NCBI GenBank assembly: GCA_963662155.1
Contig: OY759266.1
Span: forward strand, 3,450,526-3,514,525
Reading direction: 5' to 3'
Source: Lamellibrachia columna
Taxonomy: Eukaryota > Annelida > Polychaeta > Sabellida > Siboglinidae
DNA: 64,000 nt
Below, in pieces: positions 1 through 12,454 of the stretch. The stretch's first letter is position 1. The number at the start of each line of letters is the position of its first letter. Under the pieces are notes generated by a model. The model had not been told where the DNA came from. It was given only the letters and a program-made list of their open reading frames with translations, and did not search any database. A program made the position numbers and the translations under genes.

Positions 1-1042
1 GAGGTGCAACAAAGCAGGATCATTAAGCATGTATTGTTTGCGGCCCTGAAGGCAGACGCACCTATAAATCATTTGACAGCAAGTGTCTAAAAGTACTGGT
101 GTATGCATAATATGCATACACAATTGTGTACATAGTTGTACATGAAGCTGTAGCCTAGTTGTATATACATTGCATACACTATGCACTTACATTCCATGCT
201 GTACAGCTATGTATTCCCATGGTCCTACACCCAACTGTAATCAGTTGTAAAATTATGTACATTCCTCTACACTTATATGTATACCAAAGTATACATGTAG
301 ATGTACAGACACTTGTACATGGGGTTTTACAAGCAGATGTTCGCCGCGGCATTAGTTCGTGGGAGTGGCATGTAACATGAATTCATTAAGCCAGTTACCC
401 TCTCACAACTATGCAGTCATTGTGGGGTAAACAGTGGAAGTGGTCGCCGGAGGGTGCTGGCAGTGGGGTAGTGACTGTCTATTGTCAGTAGCTGTGTTGA
501 TGGTAGCTGATACTGGTGTCGCGTGGAGTCGACATGTCGCTGCCTTGCATACAAGTAAGCATAGAGGGTCTCAGGTTTTAACAAGACTTTCTGCATTTGT
601 TTCAGTTGGGTTGTTTTGGGGTCATGTTCTGTGGTTAATGTAAGAATTGTTTGAGAGGGTTGTAGGATGGGGTTGATCTGGGTGACTCACAGAGTGTGTG
701 GGGGGTCTGCAAGTTGATGAAACTATGAGTCCCTTATGATGTGTGTGAATGTGTAGAGTGCCAAGGATACCCATCGGAAGTCTTTCTTCCGCTAGTTGAC
801 CCTCTCATCGCTCCAACTTAATTACGTTCAACTGCCTCATTTTAAGGTATTCACTGAGGTTTTTAGTAAATTGTGGTCTCACTATAGAATGGTTTTGTTG
901 AGTGTTTGACATAAAACAGGTAACATACCTAAAGTACTTAACATAAGCACAGTCGATAGTTACCGAGAACTGAGTAATGAGATAATCTCAATGGTTGGTT
1001 TTCTGTTGACGCTCAAATTTTCTGTGTTGATGTTGGTAATAT
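1..1042. other. Non-coding left edge, no gene seen
   Basis: AT-rich sequence. The first 330 bases are crowded with short self-complementary words such as tacatgta, tatgcata and gtatac. I see no exon with splice sites and no ankyrin-repeat coding. It is probably intron or 5' flank of the caskin gene, inferred from position only. Confidence 0.4.
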
Positions 1043-2011
1043 CAGGGGTGAGATTTAGCAAGTCATGGAAGGTAGCCAGTCGGGCTACCAACCTTGCAAA
1101 GTGAAGTAGCCCAACAGCTTCTTAGGTAGCCCACTTGCTAATCAATATTTTGATGATAGAAAGTAAATACTTTGAAGATAGAATGTATGAACGACATCAA
1201 TGACAAAAAAAACATCAAAAACAAACAGTTTTGAAACATTTATTTTCAAAGCAGGATCAATACAGTGTAATACATAATACTGAATAAAATACAGTGTACA
1301 ATTGTACACATGTGACAGATTGTTTTGTTTTCATAACATGGTACACCAACAGTCTACACGTCACAAGACATCAGGTCCTGTCTCCAAGCGTCACAGGACA
1401 TCAGGTCCTGTGAACTGAACAGTTTATAGGCTGCTGATTTTTCACAGGACCTGATTTTACCTCCAAATATTACTAAAAAGATTTCATGTGCACCACGTGG
1501 ATATATATATGTATATGTGTGTGTGTGTATATATATATATATATAGTGATGCTACGCAGCGCCAGCCTTAACCAGGTGCCCGATTAATTCACCAGAAGCA
1601 CTCAGCGCACCATGTGGATATATTATATAAAAGTGGCGCCACACGGCGCCAAGACTATTAACATGACCGGTTATTATTTAAGTGTAGAATGACCGTTCAG
1701 TTACATGTTGAGCGTCGATGTGGTTGATTAAAAATACAACGAATGCTATTGATATCGCTTCGGCTACGGTTTAGCAACATTTCTTGCAATGTCAAACGTG
1801 TCACAGACACATGATTTATGGTTAACATAAATGCGATATAGCAAGGACAAAACTTCTGAGATGTTTATTAACAGTCTGTGTATTTCTGCTGCATCTAAAA
1901 TATTGCAGTTGCGTAAATATTTCGAGTCGCCATTCGGGCCACTGTAGTCAAAAATTTAAGTCGCCCGAAGCCATTTTGGGCACCTTTGGTGACCGCTAAA
2001 TCTCACCCCTG
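1043..2011 (+). mobile_element. Non-autonomous DNA transposon with terminal inverted repeats, copy 1
   Basis: The element starts with CAGGGGTGAGATTTAGC and ends with the exact complement GCTAAATCTCACCCCTG, a 17-bp terminal inverted repeat. The bases taatat lie immediately outside both ends and may be the target duplication. A second copy in the opposite orientation is at 36350-37688 and shares most of the interior. There is no transposase reading frame. An (AT)n(GT)n microsatellite sits inside at about 1500-1545. The CAGGGG start resembles hAT-type elements, but an 8-bp target duplication is not clear, so the superfamily is left open. Confidence 0.8.
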
Positions 2012-2058
2012 TAATATTATTGTTTATGTGGGAACAAGACTAATTTGTGAAATGGTAA

Positions 2059-2217
2059 CTACACAGGTCTGGATGGCCTCCGTTCTCTTCTAAGACTTGA
2101 GCTTGTTGACTGATTCAGTTCCTCTGACAGTGAGTTTAAAGCATTCACAACTCCGGTGCTGAAAAGGTTGTGTTGTGTCCGCTGCACACAGAGTTCCTCC
2201 ATCTTGTTGTTCAGTGT
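2059..2217 (-). CDS. Candidate terminal exon of an unidentified minus-strand gene
   Basis: On the minus strand a good 3' splice site (pyrimidine-rich ttgttacatttacag) ends at 2218 and is followed in phase 0 by 52 sense codons and a TAG. The peptide begins TLNNKMEELCVQRTQHN, continues with a helix-like stretch VVNALNSLSEELNQ and ends in a basic tail RRERRPSRPV. Composition is complex and protein-like, with no repeat. I do not recognise the family. If real, its upstream exons lie to the right, inside the caskin region on the opposite strand, so it would be a nested or overlapping antisense gene. No other exon of it could be assigned with confidence. It could also be a chance frame or a processed-gene fragment. 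Confidence 0.4.
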   Translation of the reverse strand, partial: TLNNKMEELCVQRTQHNLFSTGVVNALNSLSEELNQSTSSSLRRERRPSRPV

Positions 2218-4136
2218 CTGTAAATGTAACAAGGAACGTTTATGAAATATTCGTGATTCGTACCAATTAATGTCAGTGAATGAGTTGAGTTTGAACCACA
2301 AACACCAGTCAACTTGACACTGCCACATGGCGGAGACAAAAGACATTAGGATGTGAGGTCACTCTCTTGTCTTCAGTGTCACTAAACAAAGTTTGTGAAT
2401 ACAAGAATTCACATTTAGTGGTGACATTTCAAAAAGTAAACACAGAACAGATGTGACATAAGACATTAGCATATAGCCGATATGTGGTTGGCTGGTTGTT
2501 GTCACGAAACATTTGATAAAAACCACATGCACCGCAATAGCTGCGATTCATTATCGTTGTTCTAGAGGACCCACCCGTAATTATTTACATTGATTTGAGC
2601 ATTCAGAACTAGTGCTTATCATAACAGTTGTATAATGCAAGCCACATGCCACGGCATAGTTGAGATTTCCCATCAATGTTTCTCGTATGGCTGGTCATTG
2701 TGTCGTTGCTTTCATCCAGGTTGTTGTGTGTCGCAGGATTTCCTTGCTTGTCCATCTGACTTCTATCTACAAAGTATTCGCTGAATAAGTTTGTGTTTTT
2801 ATGTGTCAGAGTCTTTTTTTTACTGCCTGTGGGCAGTTGCGTAAATAAATTAATTTTTAAACCCTACAAATGTAATGTCATGTTGAATATGATGAATATG
2901 ATTGTAGAGATGCTATAATGATTACATAATCTTGTGGATCTGACAAATCTGTTAGTAAAATAACAACAACATTATGCTCACTGAGCTAACCTTGGTATGA
3001 TGAATCACGACCTCTGTGCAGTGGTGGCAACTGGAATTAGAATTGATGTCTGTGCAGCAGTGTAAGTGATTACAATGAATAGTGTAAGTGGTTACAATGA
3101 GTAGTGTAAGTGGTTACAGCCAGGCACAGTCACAGTTCAACTGAGGTATGTCTGTCTCAATTGGCAGGTTAAGTTGTTACTCTTGGGGTCTGCAGCTTTC
3201 TCAGGTGCTTGTCCACTCAGGACACCTGGGTATGTATTGTCCAACCCTGTGTCATTGATGACTTGCTGGCTGTCATTCCTTGTGACATCAATGGACAGTG
3301 TGAAGACACTCTGGGTATCCTCCCTGGTCAGTAGCCACTGTGTCTCCATGCTGCATACCTGAATATCACCAGCCACCACTGTGACAGTTGACAGGCCCTT
3401 GAGCCAAGACATTGTGTGGGTCTGTGACAGTGGTCCGGGTCTGAGAGATGGGATTGACATTAATCATTGTGTGAAGACAGCAGGTTACTTTTGACAGGTG
3501 TTCTGCTTGCTTCAGCTGCCTGACTCTGTGTTCACAAGTATTGGTGCGCGACCTGGGAGGGTCTAAACATGTGACACAGCTACAAACAGAACACTTTCTA
3601 ACAATTCAAGAGGCACATAAAGATTAATACTTTCAGTCTGCTTATCACCAATTTTTTTTTAGTGCCACTTTTATGCAGAAAGATATTGATATTTTAGCGA
3701 TAATCAACCCTTTAAAGATCTTATCTTTTTGTAATTGAACACACTTATGCAAATGTATTTAATTATAAAACATATTATTCAATTTACTGTTATTGTGTTG
3801 ATGTTTTATTTTTACACATAGTTATTGTGACTGTGTGTATGCCTATGATCATGGATGTTTGACATTTTAATTAAGCAATTATATAATATTGAATTATAAA
3901 ACACATAACAATCTCCCAAGTACCATTTGATGTGTATTTAATGGCTTCGCTTGTTAACCAAACACAAACATTGATTGATATCGATTACCAATTACACAGT
4001 ATTGTTGAGGTGTGGATGGGTGGGTCCATGAATGGGAACATTTCTTGAGTCTATTGAGTTGTGTTTGATGTAAGCTAGTCACCAGGTCATGACCCCACAC
4101 ATCCACCCCTCTTCTATTGTCATTTTGTTCCATTGG
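2218..4136. other. Non-coding interval
   Basis: AT-rich sequence without a recognisable gene. It holds a 22-bp triplication at 3059-3118. A minus-strand open stretch of about 107 codons (3137-3460) lacks convincing splice sites and resembles no family I know. Confidence 0.4.
3059..3118. repeat. 22-bp tandem repeat, about 3 copies
   Basis: The unit contains agtgtaagtggttacaatga, repeated at 3059, 3081 and 3103 with one or two differences. Confidence 0.8.
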
Positions 4137-4677
4137 TCAGCCATGGTCGCTTTCACTGGCTGTTGTCCAGTTTGATTGGCTGGTGGCAAGACATGCCTGT
4201 GTGTGCTGGTGTGCAGTGGACAGTGACTTCCAGGTGGTGTTTATGATCTGTGACCACTGCCAGTGGAACACATTGAGATTGGTCCTACACCAATGTGGGT
4301 CCTTAAACCAAGAGATAGACTGAGAGGCATAGAAGGCGTAACAGCAGGCCTCTTTGGTATCCAGTGTCGGCGTCAACATCAGTGACTGCTTGTCATCTAA
4401 CCACATTATACCAGCACCAGAAAGACCTGGTTGTATGCATAGTACACTCTTATTATCTCGGTTCAGTTATTACACTGGCATCGTTACGGTCATGTGATGT
4501 TTTGACGTAGCTCAACCCGCCGTCATCCGTACACAGACTGAAGGATTTATCACAACTGTTGAAGACCTTCCAAGGTGAATCATTGGATATAGCGTCTGTT
4601 GCCTGATTGACCGCTAGAGTCCTGCTGTTGATTGACCAGTGAGGTAGGTAGAGAAGCGGACAACATAGTTTTGGCAA
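4137..4677 (-). other. Two adjacent minus-strand open frames of unknown meaning
   Basis: Frames of 74 codons (4453-4677) and 89 codons (4137-4406) lie in series on the minus strand in non-repetitive sequence of higher complexity than the surroundings. Neither has a recognisable motif, and the splice sites that would join them are not obvious. They are recorded because the candidate minus-strand exon at 2059-2217 lies downstream in the same direction. Chance open frames are the simplest explanation. Confidence 0.2.
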
Positions 4678-5031
4678 GAGTCCCTCGCGTGGCTGGATAT
4701 TTATAACCGATCATTTAGGAGCAATACTTGGGCAGTTCGCCAGGAGTACTGGAGGTGTGATTGCTGCCCCTGCTGCCGTATCACGACCTGAGCCCAACAC
4801 CCAGCCACTGCGATTAACACTGACTGTACAATTCCAACTAGAGAGGATTATCTCAAGACAGGGATTAACAATAGCCCAGCCATCCCATTGTGGTCGTCAC
4901 TCCAGGCAAGACTGTTCCTGGTCTACCCGTAATGGGCCTGGGATGTTGATGGATCCAGGTATCCGTAATAATTGATGCCACTGTATCTCATTCGCATCAG
5001 CTGTTGATTGCAAGCACCAGAAAATCCTGCC

Positions 5032-5092
5032 ATGGATCTGCTGTGCTGTGGCTCTATGGATAGACCTGGCATGTACGCCACGCTGTACAAGG
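5032..5092 (+). CDS. caskin: Candidate alternative first exon of caskin (ankyrin-less isoform)
   Basis: An ATG in a strong initiation context (gccATGg) opens 20 codons, MDLLCCGSMDRPGMYATLYK, then one extra G and a donor (GTATGT) at 5093. An in-frame TGA lies nine codons upstream (5005-5007), as expected of a true start. The single leftover G pairs with the AG that begins the SH3 exon at 14632 to give Glu. That is the residue vertebrate caskins have at this point, just before Ala-Ser-Arg-Ala. The join keeps frame to the final stop, 1085 residues in all. This would yield a caskin starting just before the SH3 domain, without ankyrin repeats. A TATA-like atatttataa lies about 340 bp upstream. No transcript evidence is available; a one-in-three phase match could be luck. 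Confidence 0.42.
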
Positions 5093-5856
5093 GTATGTAG
5101 CCGTGATCTAACTTATCTTCTTTGTACCCTGCTGTGCCAACAGTCCTTCGCCATTAACGTTATTTTGTCTTCTTTTTTCCATCTCACCTAAATGTGTGGC
5201 TGATTTGTCTCCATCGTCTTATCTTTATGTCTTCTGATATTGGTGACATACAAGTCTGATTGTGTAGCTCTTTATTTGACACTTTCATTCGCCCGTGTAT
5301 CTTTAGTATTCGTTATAGGCAAATCCTTTAAAAAAAAAATTATTTATTCTCATCCATTCATGTCATTCTCCATGTTTTGGCTTCATATAATAGCACTGCA
5401 ATAACATTGCCCTAGTCTGGAAAATTGAAATACTATTGTAGCTAGCTATCCACACATGGTCATATCTGATCAGTGACTAGCATGTCTTAGGGTTTTGTCC
5501 TGTGTAGTTTCTGGGCCCTCTTTCTAATCAGTCTGCATAGTTGTCGTTCACTGGTGGATTCCACGATTGTATGTGATTGAGAGATGACTTCTGTGATAGT
5601 GTTTCTTCAGGAGTGGTTATTTTCAGACATAGCCCTAAGGGCGTTTAGGCAGATAGTTTTAATTTGTAATGTCCATTGATGTTGATCGTCTATATGTGGT
5701 TGCACTGATAAACTCTCACAATGTTGCCATGTTTTTGTTGTCTCTTCAGAAGTCTGTAGTGTGTTTTTTACTGAAATTATTTTGATTAAAATGAAAGTGT
5801 ACTTTTTAATTTGAACTGTGTGTTTGAATAGTGCCATGTTGTAATCACACATCGAT

Positions 5857-6170
5857 TCATTTAGCGAAGAAGTAACTGTTTGGGTCTGATATGAGAATTC
5901 TACAAATTGTGTGACTTCTATCTATATCCATTGTCAACCCAGCAGCCTTCAGTTCTTCCATGGTTTGTCTCCATATTGTTTTTGGACTGCACCTTTTACC
6001 TTTTGGGGTCCAAGTCAACCCTGTCTTAGCTGGCGCCTTGGGTAGATCATTGTACATTCTGAAGACATGTCTTAGCCTAGTACAATTATGCACATTATGA
6101 AGAAGAAGAGCCGTTTCCATCTTCTCCTTTCACTGCTGCCTTATCGATGTTCTTGTGTTCAAGCTTCTGG
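5857..6170 (-). mobile_element. Degenerate LINE fragment, C-terminal end of reverse transcriptase ORF
   Basis: The minus-strand frame reads TGLTWTPKGKRCSPKTIWRQ followed by TMEELKAAGLTMD. This is the familiar tail of LINE ORF2 proteins (pattern W.P.GKR..GRP..TWR.....E). Upstream, another frame keeps RRWK-like and RHVFRMYND-like words. Frames are broken and the rest of the element is absent. It is a fossil with no function inferred. Confidence 0.7.
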
Positions 6171-8525
6171 TTATCTTCTGGTTATCCTGCAATATTTTGT
6201 TGTTTGGTTTTAGTGTTCGTTCATCTGTCACCTACATTTCAACATTTTGTTCAACATGAGCTGATTATTAAAGTCTACAGCTGAAAGCAAAAAGCCAGTC
6301 TAAAATTGGGTTGCTCCAGATATAGTTACGTGCAGACAGCTCGTAACTGTTTACTAAAATAGTCGTGTACACAGAAGAGACTGGCTGAAAGCGTAACAAT
6401 AAATCAGATTTTACATCAATGTAAAGATTGTGGGACTGTAAAGAATGTGTTGGCAGTAAACCTGTCTGAGTGCTGCGTGTCCTGGAGTAGCCACTGTCCT
6501 GACAAACAGTAGTAATAGTGGTGATGGTTAAAATTGTAGTTAAAAGGGGTGACTAACTTTGGAAGAGCACTCAGTGTAAATCAGTTATTACCCTGTCAGT
6601 GGTTTGGGGTAAGTGTAGTTGGAATTGTTGATAGTCTGCTGCTAGCCCTGCAATAAACACTTCCAAGGAAGTGTTCACTTTTTGGAGTCCTTACTTTTTC
6701 TGTCCATGTCTAATGTAAATATATTCCAACTGAGCAAATTCACAGGACAGTCATCAACAGAATAACAATTACAGCTTTTTGTCTTGAGTGAATTTACAAC
6801 ATTATAGCCCCTTCATATGTGTATATTGTTTTCCATGCCACAGTTATGATTAAGAAAGAATATACACAAACTGGAACTGTTTAGTGAATGTCATAGGTAA
6901 CAACCCAACACTATCATGACTGTTCTGCTTTCTAAGCATCTTGTTTTCAAAAATCCATTACTTGGAATTGCTTGTTGCCATTTTCGTCTCACCAGAAAGG
7001 TGACATTCTAACCTGCCTGGAGAAGCTGTAGGCTCCTGTTTCCGACTTACTTGGTCACTAACACCTCAGGAAGAATAGGAGCTTTGCGTATGTGTCTTGT
7101 GGGCACTGGTGAAAGACGCCAACTAAATGCTAGTGTCAGCCTGTCAGGGTTAAGAATACGACATGTCCTTGTTTGATCTCTTCTCAAGTCAGTCTTGCCA
7201 AATTCCTGTTGTTGCTAAATTGGCTTCTCCTTTATTGAAGGCTGGTGTGTTTTGTTCATCTTCCAACACAACTCATGCCTTTGTATTTGCCTACCATATT
7301 AGCTGGACATAAACTGTGGCTAAAGCTTGGTGGTAGGTGGTGTAGTGCTGGTTGCCTGGTTCAGGTCTGTATTTGTTAGAATGTGTTGCATTTGTTTAGT
7401 TCAGCAGGTTAGTTTACATTGGTGGACCTATGAAGGAATATATGATTTCTTCTACACAGACAGGGAGAGAAGCACTTTCTAAACATTTCAGTCATTGTTT
7501 GTGTGTAGGAGATGTGGCGACTTAGGGAAAGGTTGGTTTCTTCTCTCAGCGGTCTCGTGTTCGTGGAGGTAGTATGATTGTGGAGTTTGTGTCATTTGAT
7601 GTCATTAATACATGACTCAGATGTCACTGTCATGGTTCATTTGATACCTGTCACACGCCCTCAATATAGTCAGGTCGCATGTTCAGTTTGCCTTTTGATA
7701 CGCCCACACATTGTTCAACAGGAATCACTGTTGAACAGAACTATTCTGGTATGAAGCATTCTTTGAAACAATCATGTCTGAAATAACACTGCCTTTTTTA
7801 GGCTGCAGTAAAAATATCCGAGGGCGAGGATAATAATAATTGTCATAGAAATTCCACCCGGGTGACTTGATTCACGCGTGACGTGACGTCAACGGATATT
7901 GTGGCTTTTGTTTTTTCCGAATACTCAGAAAACCAGAAACGGCATTAATTTTTATTTGCGTGCTCACACTGAGCTTCAGTTTCGATTAGGTTGTGATTTT
8001 AAAGCAGCAGGTGCTTGCAAGCATTCATTTCACCTCCTACAGTTTATTAATGGTCAGTCAGTGTAGGTGTGATATTCAATGATGACATCCGTCATGGTGA
8101 CCGCATGAGTCATGTCACAACCACTGGAGTCACAGGACGGTAACTGGTGCAGCCAATGAAATAACTGTACCTTTATACAGTCACCTACCACCTTGTATTC
8201 TCCCATCCAGTTTATTACGGGTCTATTTATTTCAAGTGTCACACATCCAACTAGGGTTCTTTGTGCAACAACACGCCTCGTGGGACATCATTGTGAAGGG
8301 CAGCGCTACAGTGGGACTGGGCAAAATAAATGGAACCAGTTTTTAAGCTGTTGTATTGTTGACATTGATATTTCAGAAGCTCAGGTTAACATTTAATGAT
8401 CTGCTAGTGAGTTGAGTATTTTATGACACCCTACCCCAATGCCAAAAAAAACTTGTCAGTACTGTCCTGTGTTCTTTAAAGTCGGGTGGGTAGTTTCATA
8501 TACAATTGATTCTCTTCCATCTTTA

Positions 8526-8605
8526 TGATTGACATTGTAATGTTTGACATTGTAGTGTTAGACATTGTAGTGTTAGTGTTAGACATTGTAGTGTTAGACA
8601 TTGTG
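8526..8605. repeat. Short tandem repeat of about 16 bp
   Basis: The core gacattgtagtgtta is repeated about five times with internal slips. Confidence 0.7.
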
Positions 8606-9403
8606 GTTTCGGGGTTTTGTTTTTGGCACGTGTAATTACTGACATGGTAGTGACAACACAGAATTGTCAAGGGACATTTTAAGTTAACAAGGATTTTTAG
8701 TTTTTTATTTAAATTGTCCCGACACTGAAACAGAAAAGTTACTCTTCCATATGTCGTAATCAAGTGGTGAGCCATACTATGAGTTCTGTACCTAAAGGAG
8801 TGATGTGTCTAGTTAACATAATATGTGTCTTCTCTAGATAAGGATACCCCCTAGTGGTATACCTCAGACATAGGGGCAGCACCCTAAGGTTAGACTTAGA
8901 CAGGGCTATGTCTCATCTATCCCGTCTCACCTATCCCTGTCTGTTGTCAGTCAACTTGTCAATTGCTGTCATTAATATGAAGTTGTCACATGGTTGGTTC
9001 CTAATCACTTTGACACGAATTTCCTGTGTAGTCATTTTCCTAGTTTATGCTACTTGGACAGACAGCCTAATTGGTCAGTATGGTCAGTTGTAGTGGACAT
9101 AGGGGGCAAGGCCAGTGTCCAGTTTCCACCAGTATCTTGTGCACACACTGCCCAAGACCAGGTTGCTATAGAGAACTCATGGCGGATATGACTGTGCACT
9201 TTGTTGATTGACTGATACTGTTGTGATAGTTGCAGTGGATAGTTATAGTTGATCAGCATGTCGGACACACATGGCTGGTCATCTCTCTCCATGCTTCAGT
9301 GGTCAGTCAATAACCAGTGGACAATTGACCTCACTGAATTGGTGGTGTGGGGTCTGTCAACCTTGTAGCATTAAATCATAGGATCACTCACTCAATTCTG
9401 TTC

Positions 9404-10095
9404 ACTCTCACTGGAATATAAGACTCCCACTGGAACATAAGGCTCCCACTGGAACATAAGGCTCCCACTGGAACACAAGGCTCCCACTGGAACTTAAGGC
9501 TTCCACTGGAACACAAAGCTCCCACTGGAACACAAGGCTCCCACTGGAATGTAAGGCTTCCACTGGAACTTAAAGCTCCCACTGGAACATAAGGCTTCCT
9601 CTGGAACATAAGGCTTCCACTGGAACTTAAGGCTCCCGCTGGAACATAACGCTCTCGCTGGAACATAAGGCTTCTACTGGAACATAAGGCTCCTGCTGGA
9701 ACATAAGGCTTCCACTGGAACTTAAGGCTCCCGCTGGAACATAACGCTCTCGCTGGAACATAAGGCTTCTACTGGAACATAAGGCTCCTGCTGGAACATA
9801 AGGCTCCCACTGGAACATAAGGCTCCTGCTGGAACATAAGGCTTCTACTGGAACATAAGGCTCCCGCTGGAACATAAGGCTCCCACTGGAACATAAGGAC
9901 CCCCAAGCATAAGGCTCCCGCTGGAACATAAGGCTCCCACTAGAACATAAGGACCCCCAAGCATAAGGCTCCCACTAGAACATAAGGCTCCCACTGGAAC
10001 ATAAGGCTCCCACTAGAACATAAGGCTTCCACTGGAACATAAAGCTCCCACTAGAACATAAGGCTACCACTGGAACATAAGGCTACCACTGGAGC
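9404..10095. repeat. 19-bp minisatellite, about 36 copies, degenerate
   Basis: The consensus unit is ggctcccactggaacataa. Variants include ctcccgctgg, cttctactgg and two units reading ggacccccaagcataa. A longer block recurs (about 9600-9680 and 9690-9790), indicating segment duplication inside the array. Because 19 is not a multiple of 3, the unit reads through three frames and gives spurious minus-strand frames of about 100 codons. Confidence 0.95.
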
Positions 10096-10534
10096 CTTGG
10101 GCTCCAATAAATTTCCCCAGCCAGCATGGTATTGGGCAAGTCAGTGTGTGTCTATGCAGAGAACATGGCCAAGTCATATTCACCTTCCTTGCTTCCCCTA
10201 TGTACATCTCTTATTCCCCCACAAGGAAGCTACCGCTAAAGGCATGGACAGCCAGTGGGATTAGTTCCCACACAAGGCGTTTCTCGTTTAACATTCTGTT
10301 TCTGCAGTTGGCAACTTGAGGTGTTGTACATCAATATCAGTTGACAGGTGACTTGTAAGAGCACTATAACTTTGGCTTCTTTTCTCATAGGAAAAGGAAT
10401 GATTTTGTCTTGTCATCAACATCTGTTTCAAGTTGGACTTGTGAAGTAACATGAATATCCACTTTGTAAACTGTCGTCTCTGTGGCCATCTATTACAGTC
10501 AGTTGTGAAATGTAAACAAGGCACACAGTAGATC

Positions 10535-10680
10535 GATTGTCTGGGTGGTATCAGGTACTCCATGCTACAGACCGACCAGATTGTCTGGGTGGTATCAGGT
10601 ACTCCATGCTACAGACTGACCAGATGGAGCATCATTATGCAACTACAGACCGACCAGATGAAGCGGCATTATGCAACTAT
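10535..10680. repeat. 45-bp duplication followed by a shorter duplication
   Basis: The segment starting gattgtctgggtggtatcag occurs twice in tandem (10535-10624). A second block around acagaccgaccagatg and cattatgcaacta then repeats twice. Confidence 0.8.
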
Positions 10681-10984
10681 AGTCTACAGCCACATCAATG
10701 TTGTTGTGTTGCGTAAGACCTCTTCTCTAAAGTTGCCACTTTTTAACAGTTGGGTAAGCAAACTTTTTCATCAGCGAAGGCAGGTCTTGTGAACAGGAAT
10801 GAGCTTCAAATATGTCAGGTTTTTATACAGAGCATCTTTTTATTGGTGTGTCTAATTGAATTGAATTAAACAACGGTGTTGCTTGTGAGCCTCAGTGGTT
10901 TGACTCTGCTGGTTGACAGCCATCTGCACAGTTTGTGATTCGTTGAACGGGTTGGACAGGTAACATTGTATGGTAGAGATGTGT

Positions 10985-11335
10985 AGGAAACACCTGGTGT
11001 GTGGTTATGAATTGGTTATGCAATATGATGAGTTGCTTAGGAGTTGGTTTTGCAATGGGGTGAGTTGGTTATGAGTTGGTTATGTAATGGGGTGAGTTTA
11101 ATATGCAACAATATGAGTTGGTTATGGGTTGGTTCCTGGTTATGGGTTGGCTATTCAATGGGGTAAGTTGGTTATGGGTTGGTTATGCTATGGAGTGAGT
11201 TGGTTATTACTTGACCATGCAATTAGGGGGAGTTGGCTATGGAGTGAGTTGGTTATTGCTTGACCATGCAATTAGGGGGAGTTGGCTATGGAGTGAGTTG
11301 GTTATTGCTTGACCATGCAATTAGGGTGGTTATGC
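10985..11335. repeat. Degenerate gagttggttatg repeats plus a 51-bp triplication
   Basis: Many diverged copies of gagttggttatg lead into three near-identical 51-bp units (about 11187-11325) containing gcttgaccatgcaattaggg. It looks like a young expansion within an older, decayed array. Confidence 0.8.
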
Positions 11336-11649
11336 AACATATCACTTGTCGAATATACCACTAAGGAGGCTATATGGGGGGGGGGTTGGCAAGTGTTGAC
11401 ATCAGGGTCACAAGGGTTAGCCATAGGGTCAACTGGGCAGTGGACATTCATCCAACCTGTCTAATTAGCTGATATATGATGTGATTGGCTGGAATGAGTT
11501 GATGTCAGGCACACACTTGTAATTGCAGCCATTACCCAAAGAGGTAGAGTTGTCTCTTGAATCACTAGACCTATGACACTGTCAACACCTTGTAGACTAT
11601 CTTTATTTCATTATCAGCCAACAATGATCACCAGTCTGTCTGTCTAGCT

Positions 11650-12454
11650 AATGTGTGTGTCGCTCTGCCAGTGGAGTTAACACACAGTTTCATACAGATT
11701 ACTAATGTGTGTGTCGCTCTGCCAGTGGAGTTAACACACAGTTTCATACAGATTACTAATGTGTGTGTCGCTCTGCCAGTGGAGTTAACACACAGTTTCA
11801 TACAGATTACTAATGTGTGTGTCGCTCTGCCAGTGGAGTTAACACACAGTTTCATACAGATTACTCATGTGTGTGTCGCTCTGCCAGTGGAGTTAACACA
11901 CAGTTTCATACAGATTACTAATGTGTGTGTCGCTCTGCCAGTGGAGTTAACACACAGTTTCATACAGATTACTAATGTGTGTGTCGCTCTGCCAGTGGAG
12001 TTAACACACAGTTTCATACAGATTACTAATGTGTGTGTCGCTCTGCCAGTGGAGTTAACACACAGTTTCATACAGATTACTAATGTGTGTGTCGCTCTGC
12101 CAGTGGAGTTAACACACAGTTTCATACAGATTACTCATGTGTGTGTCGCTCTGCCAGTGGAGTTAACACACAGTTTCATACAGATTACTAATGTGTGTGT
12201 CGCTCTGCCAGTGGAGTTAACACACAGTTTCATACAGATTACTAATGTGTGTGTCGCTCTGCCAGTGGAGTTAACACACAGTTTCATACAGATTACTAAT
12301 GTGTGTGTCGCTCTGCCAGTGGAGTTAACACACAGTTTCATACAGATTACTAATGTGTGTGTCGCTCTGCCAGTGGAGTTAACACACAGTTTCATACAGA
12401 TTACTCATGTGTGTGTCGCTCTGCCAGTAACACACAGTTTCATACAGATTACTC
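11650..12454. repeat. 54-bp minisatellite, about 15 copies, with 270-bp higher-order period
   Basis: The units are nearly identical and 54 bp long, so the array is open over 270 codons on the + strand and over shorter stretches on the minus strand. The repeated peptide NVCVALPVELTHSFIQIT is a by-product, with no initiation or splice context. A single variant (actcatgtg for actaatgtg) occurs at 11863, 12133 and 12403, exactly 270 bp (five units) apart, so the latest growth was by five-unit blocks. The last unit has a deletion. Confidence 0.95.

Larger units (their letters stand above)
5093..9403. other. Intron or flank between the candidate first exon and the first large array
   Basis: No exon is seen. 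Contents include a LINE remnant (5857-6170), a short repeat near 8520-8605 and a perfect CRE-like TGACGTCA at 7884-7891 with no promoter context. Otherwise it is AT-rich unique sequence with short chance frames. Confidence 0.45.

Noticed and set aside
3137..3460. Minus-strand 107-codon frame as a further exon of the candidate antisense gene
   Set aside because: Has one donor-like site (gatattcag|gtatgc) but no convincing acceptor, and the peptide is unlike the 2059-2217 exon or any family I know.
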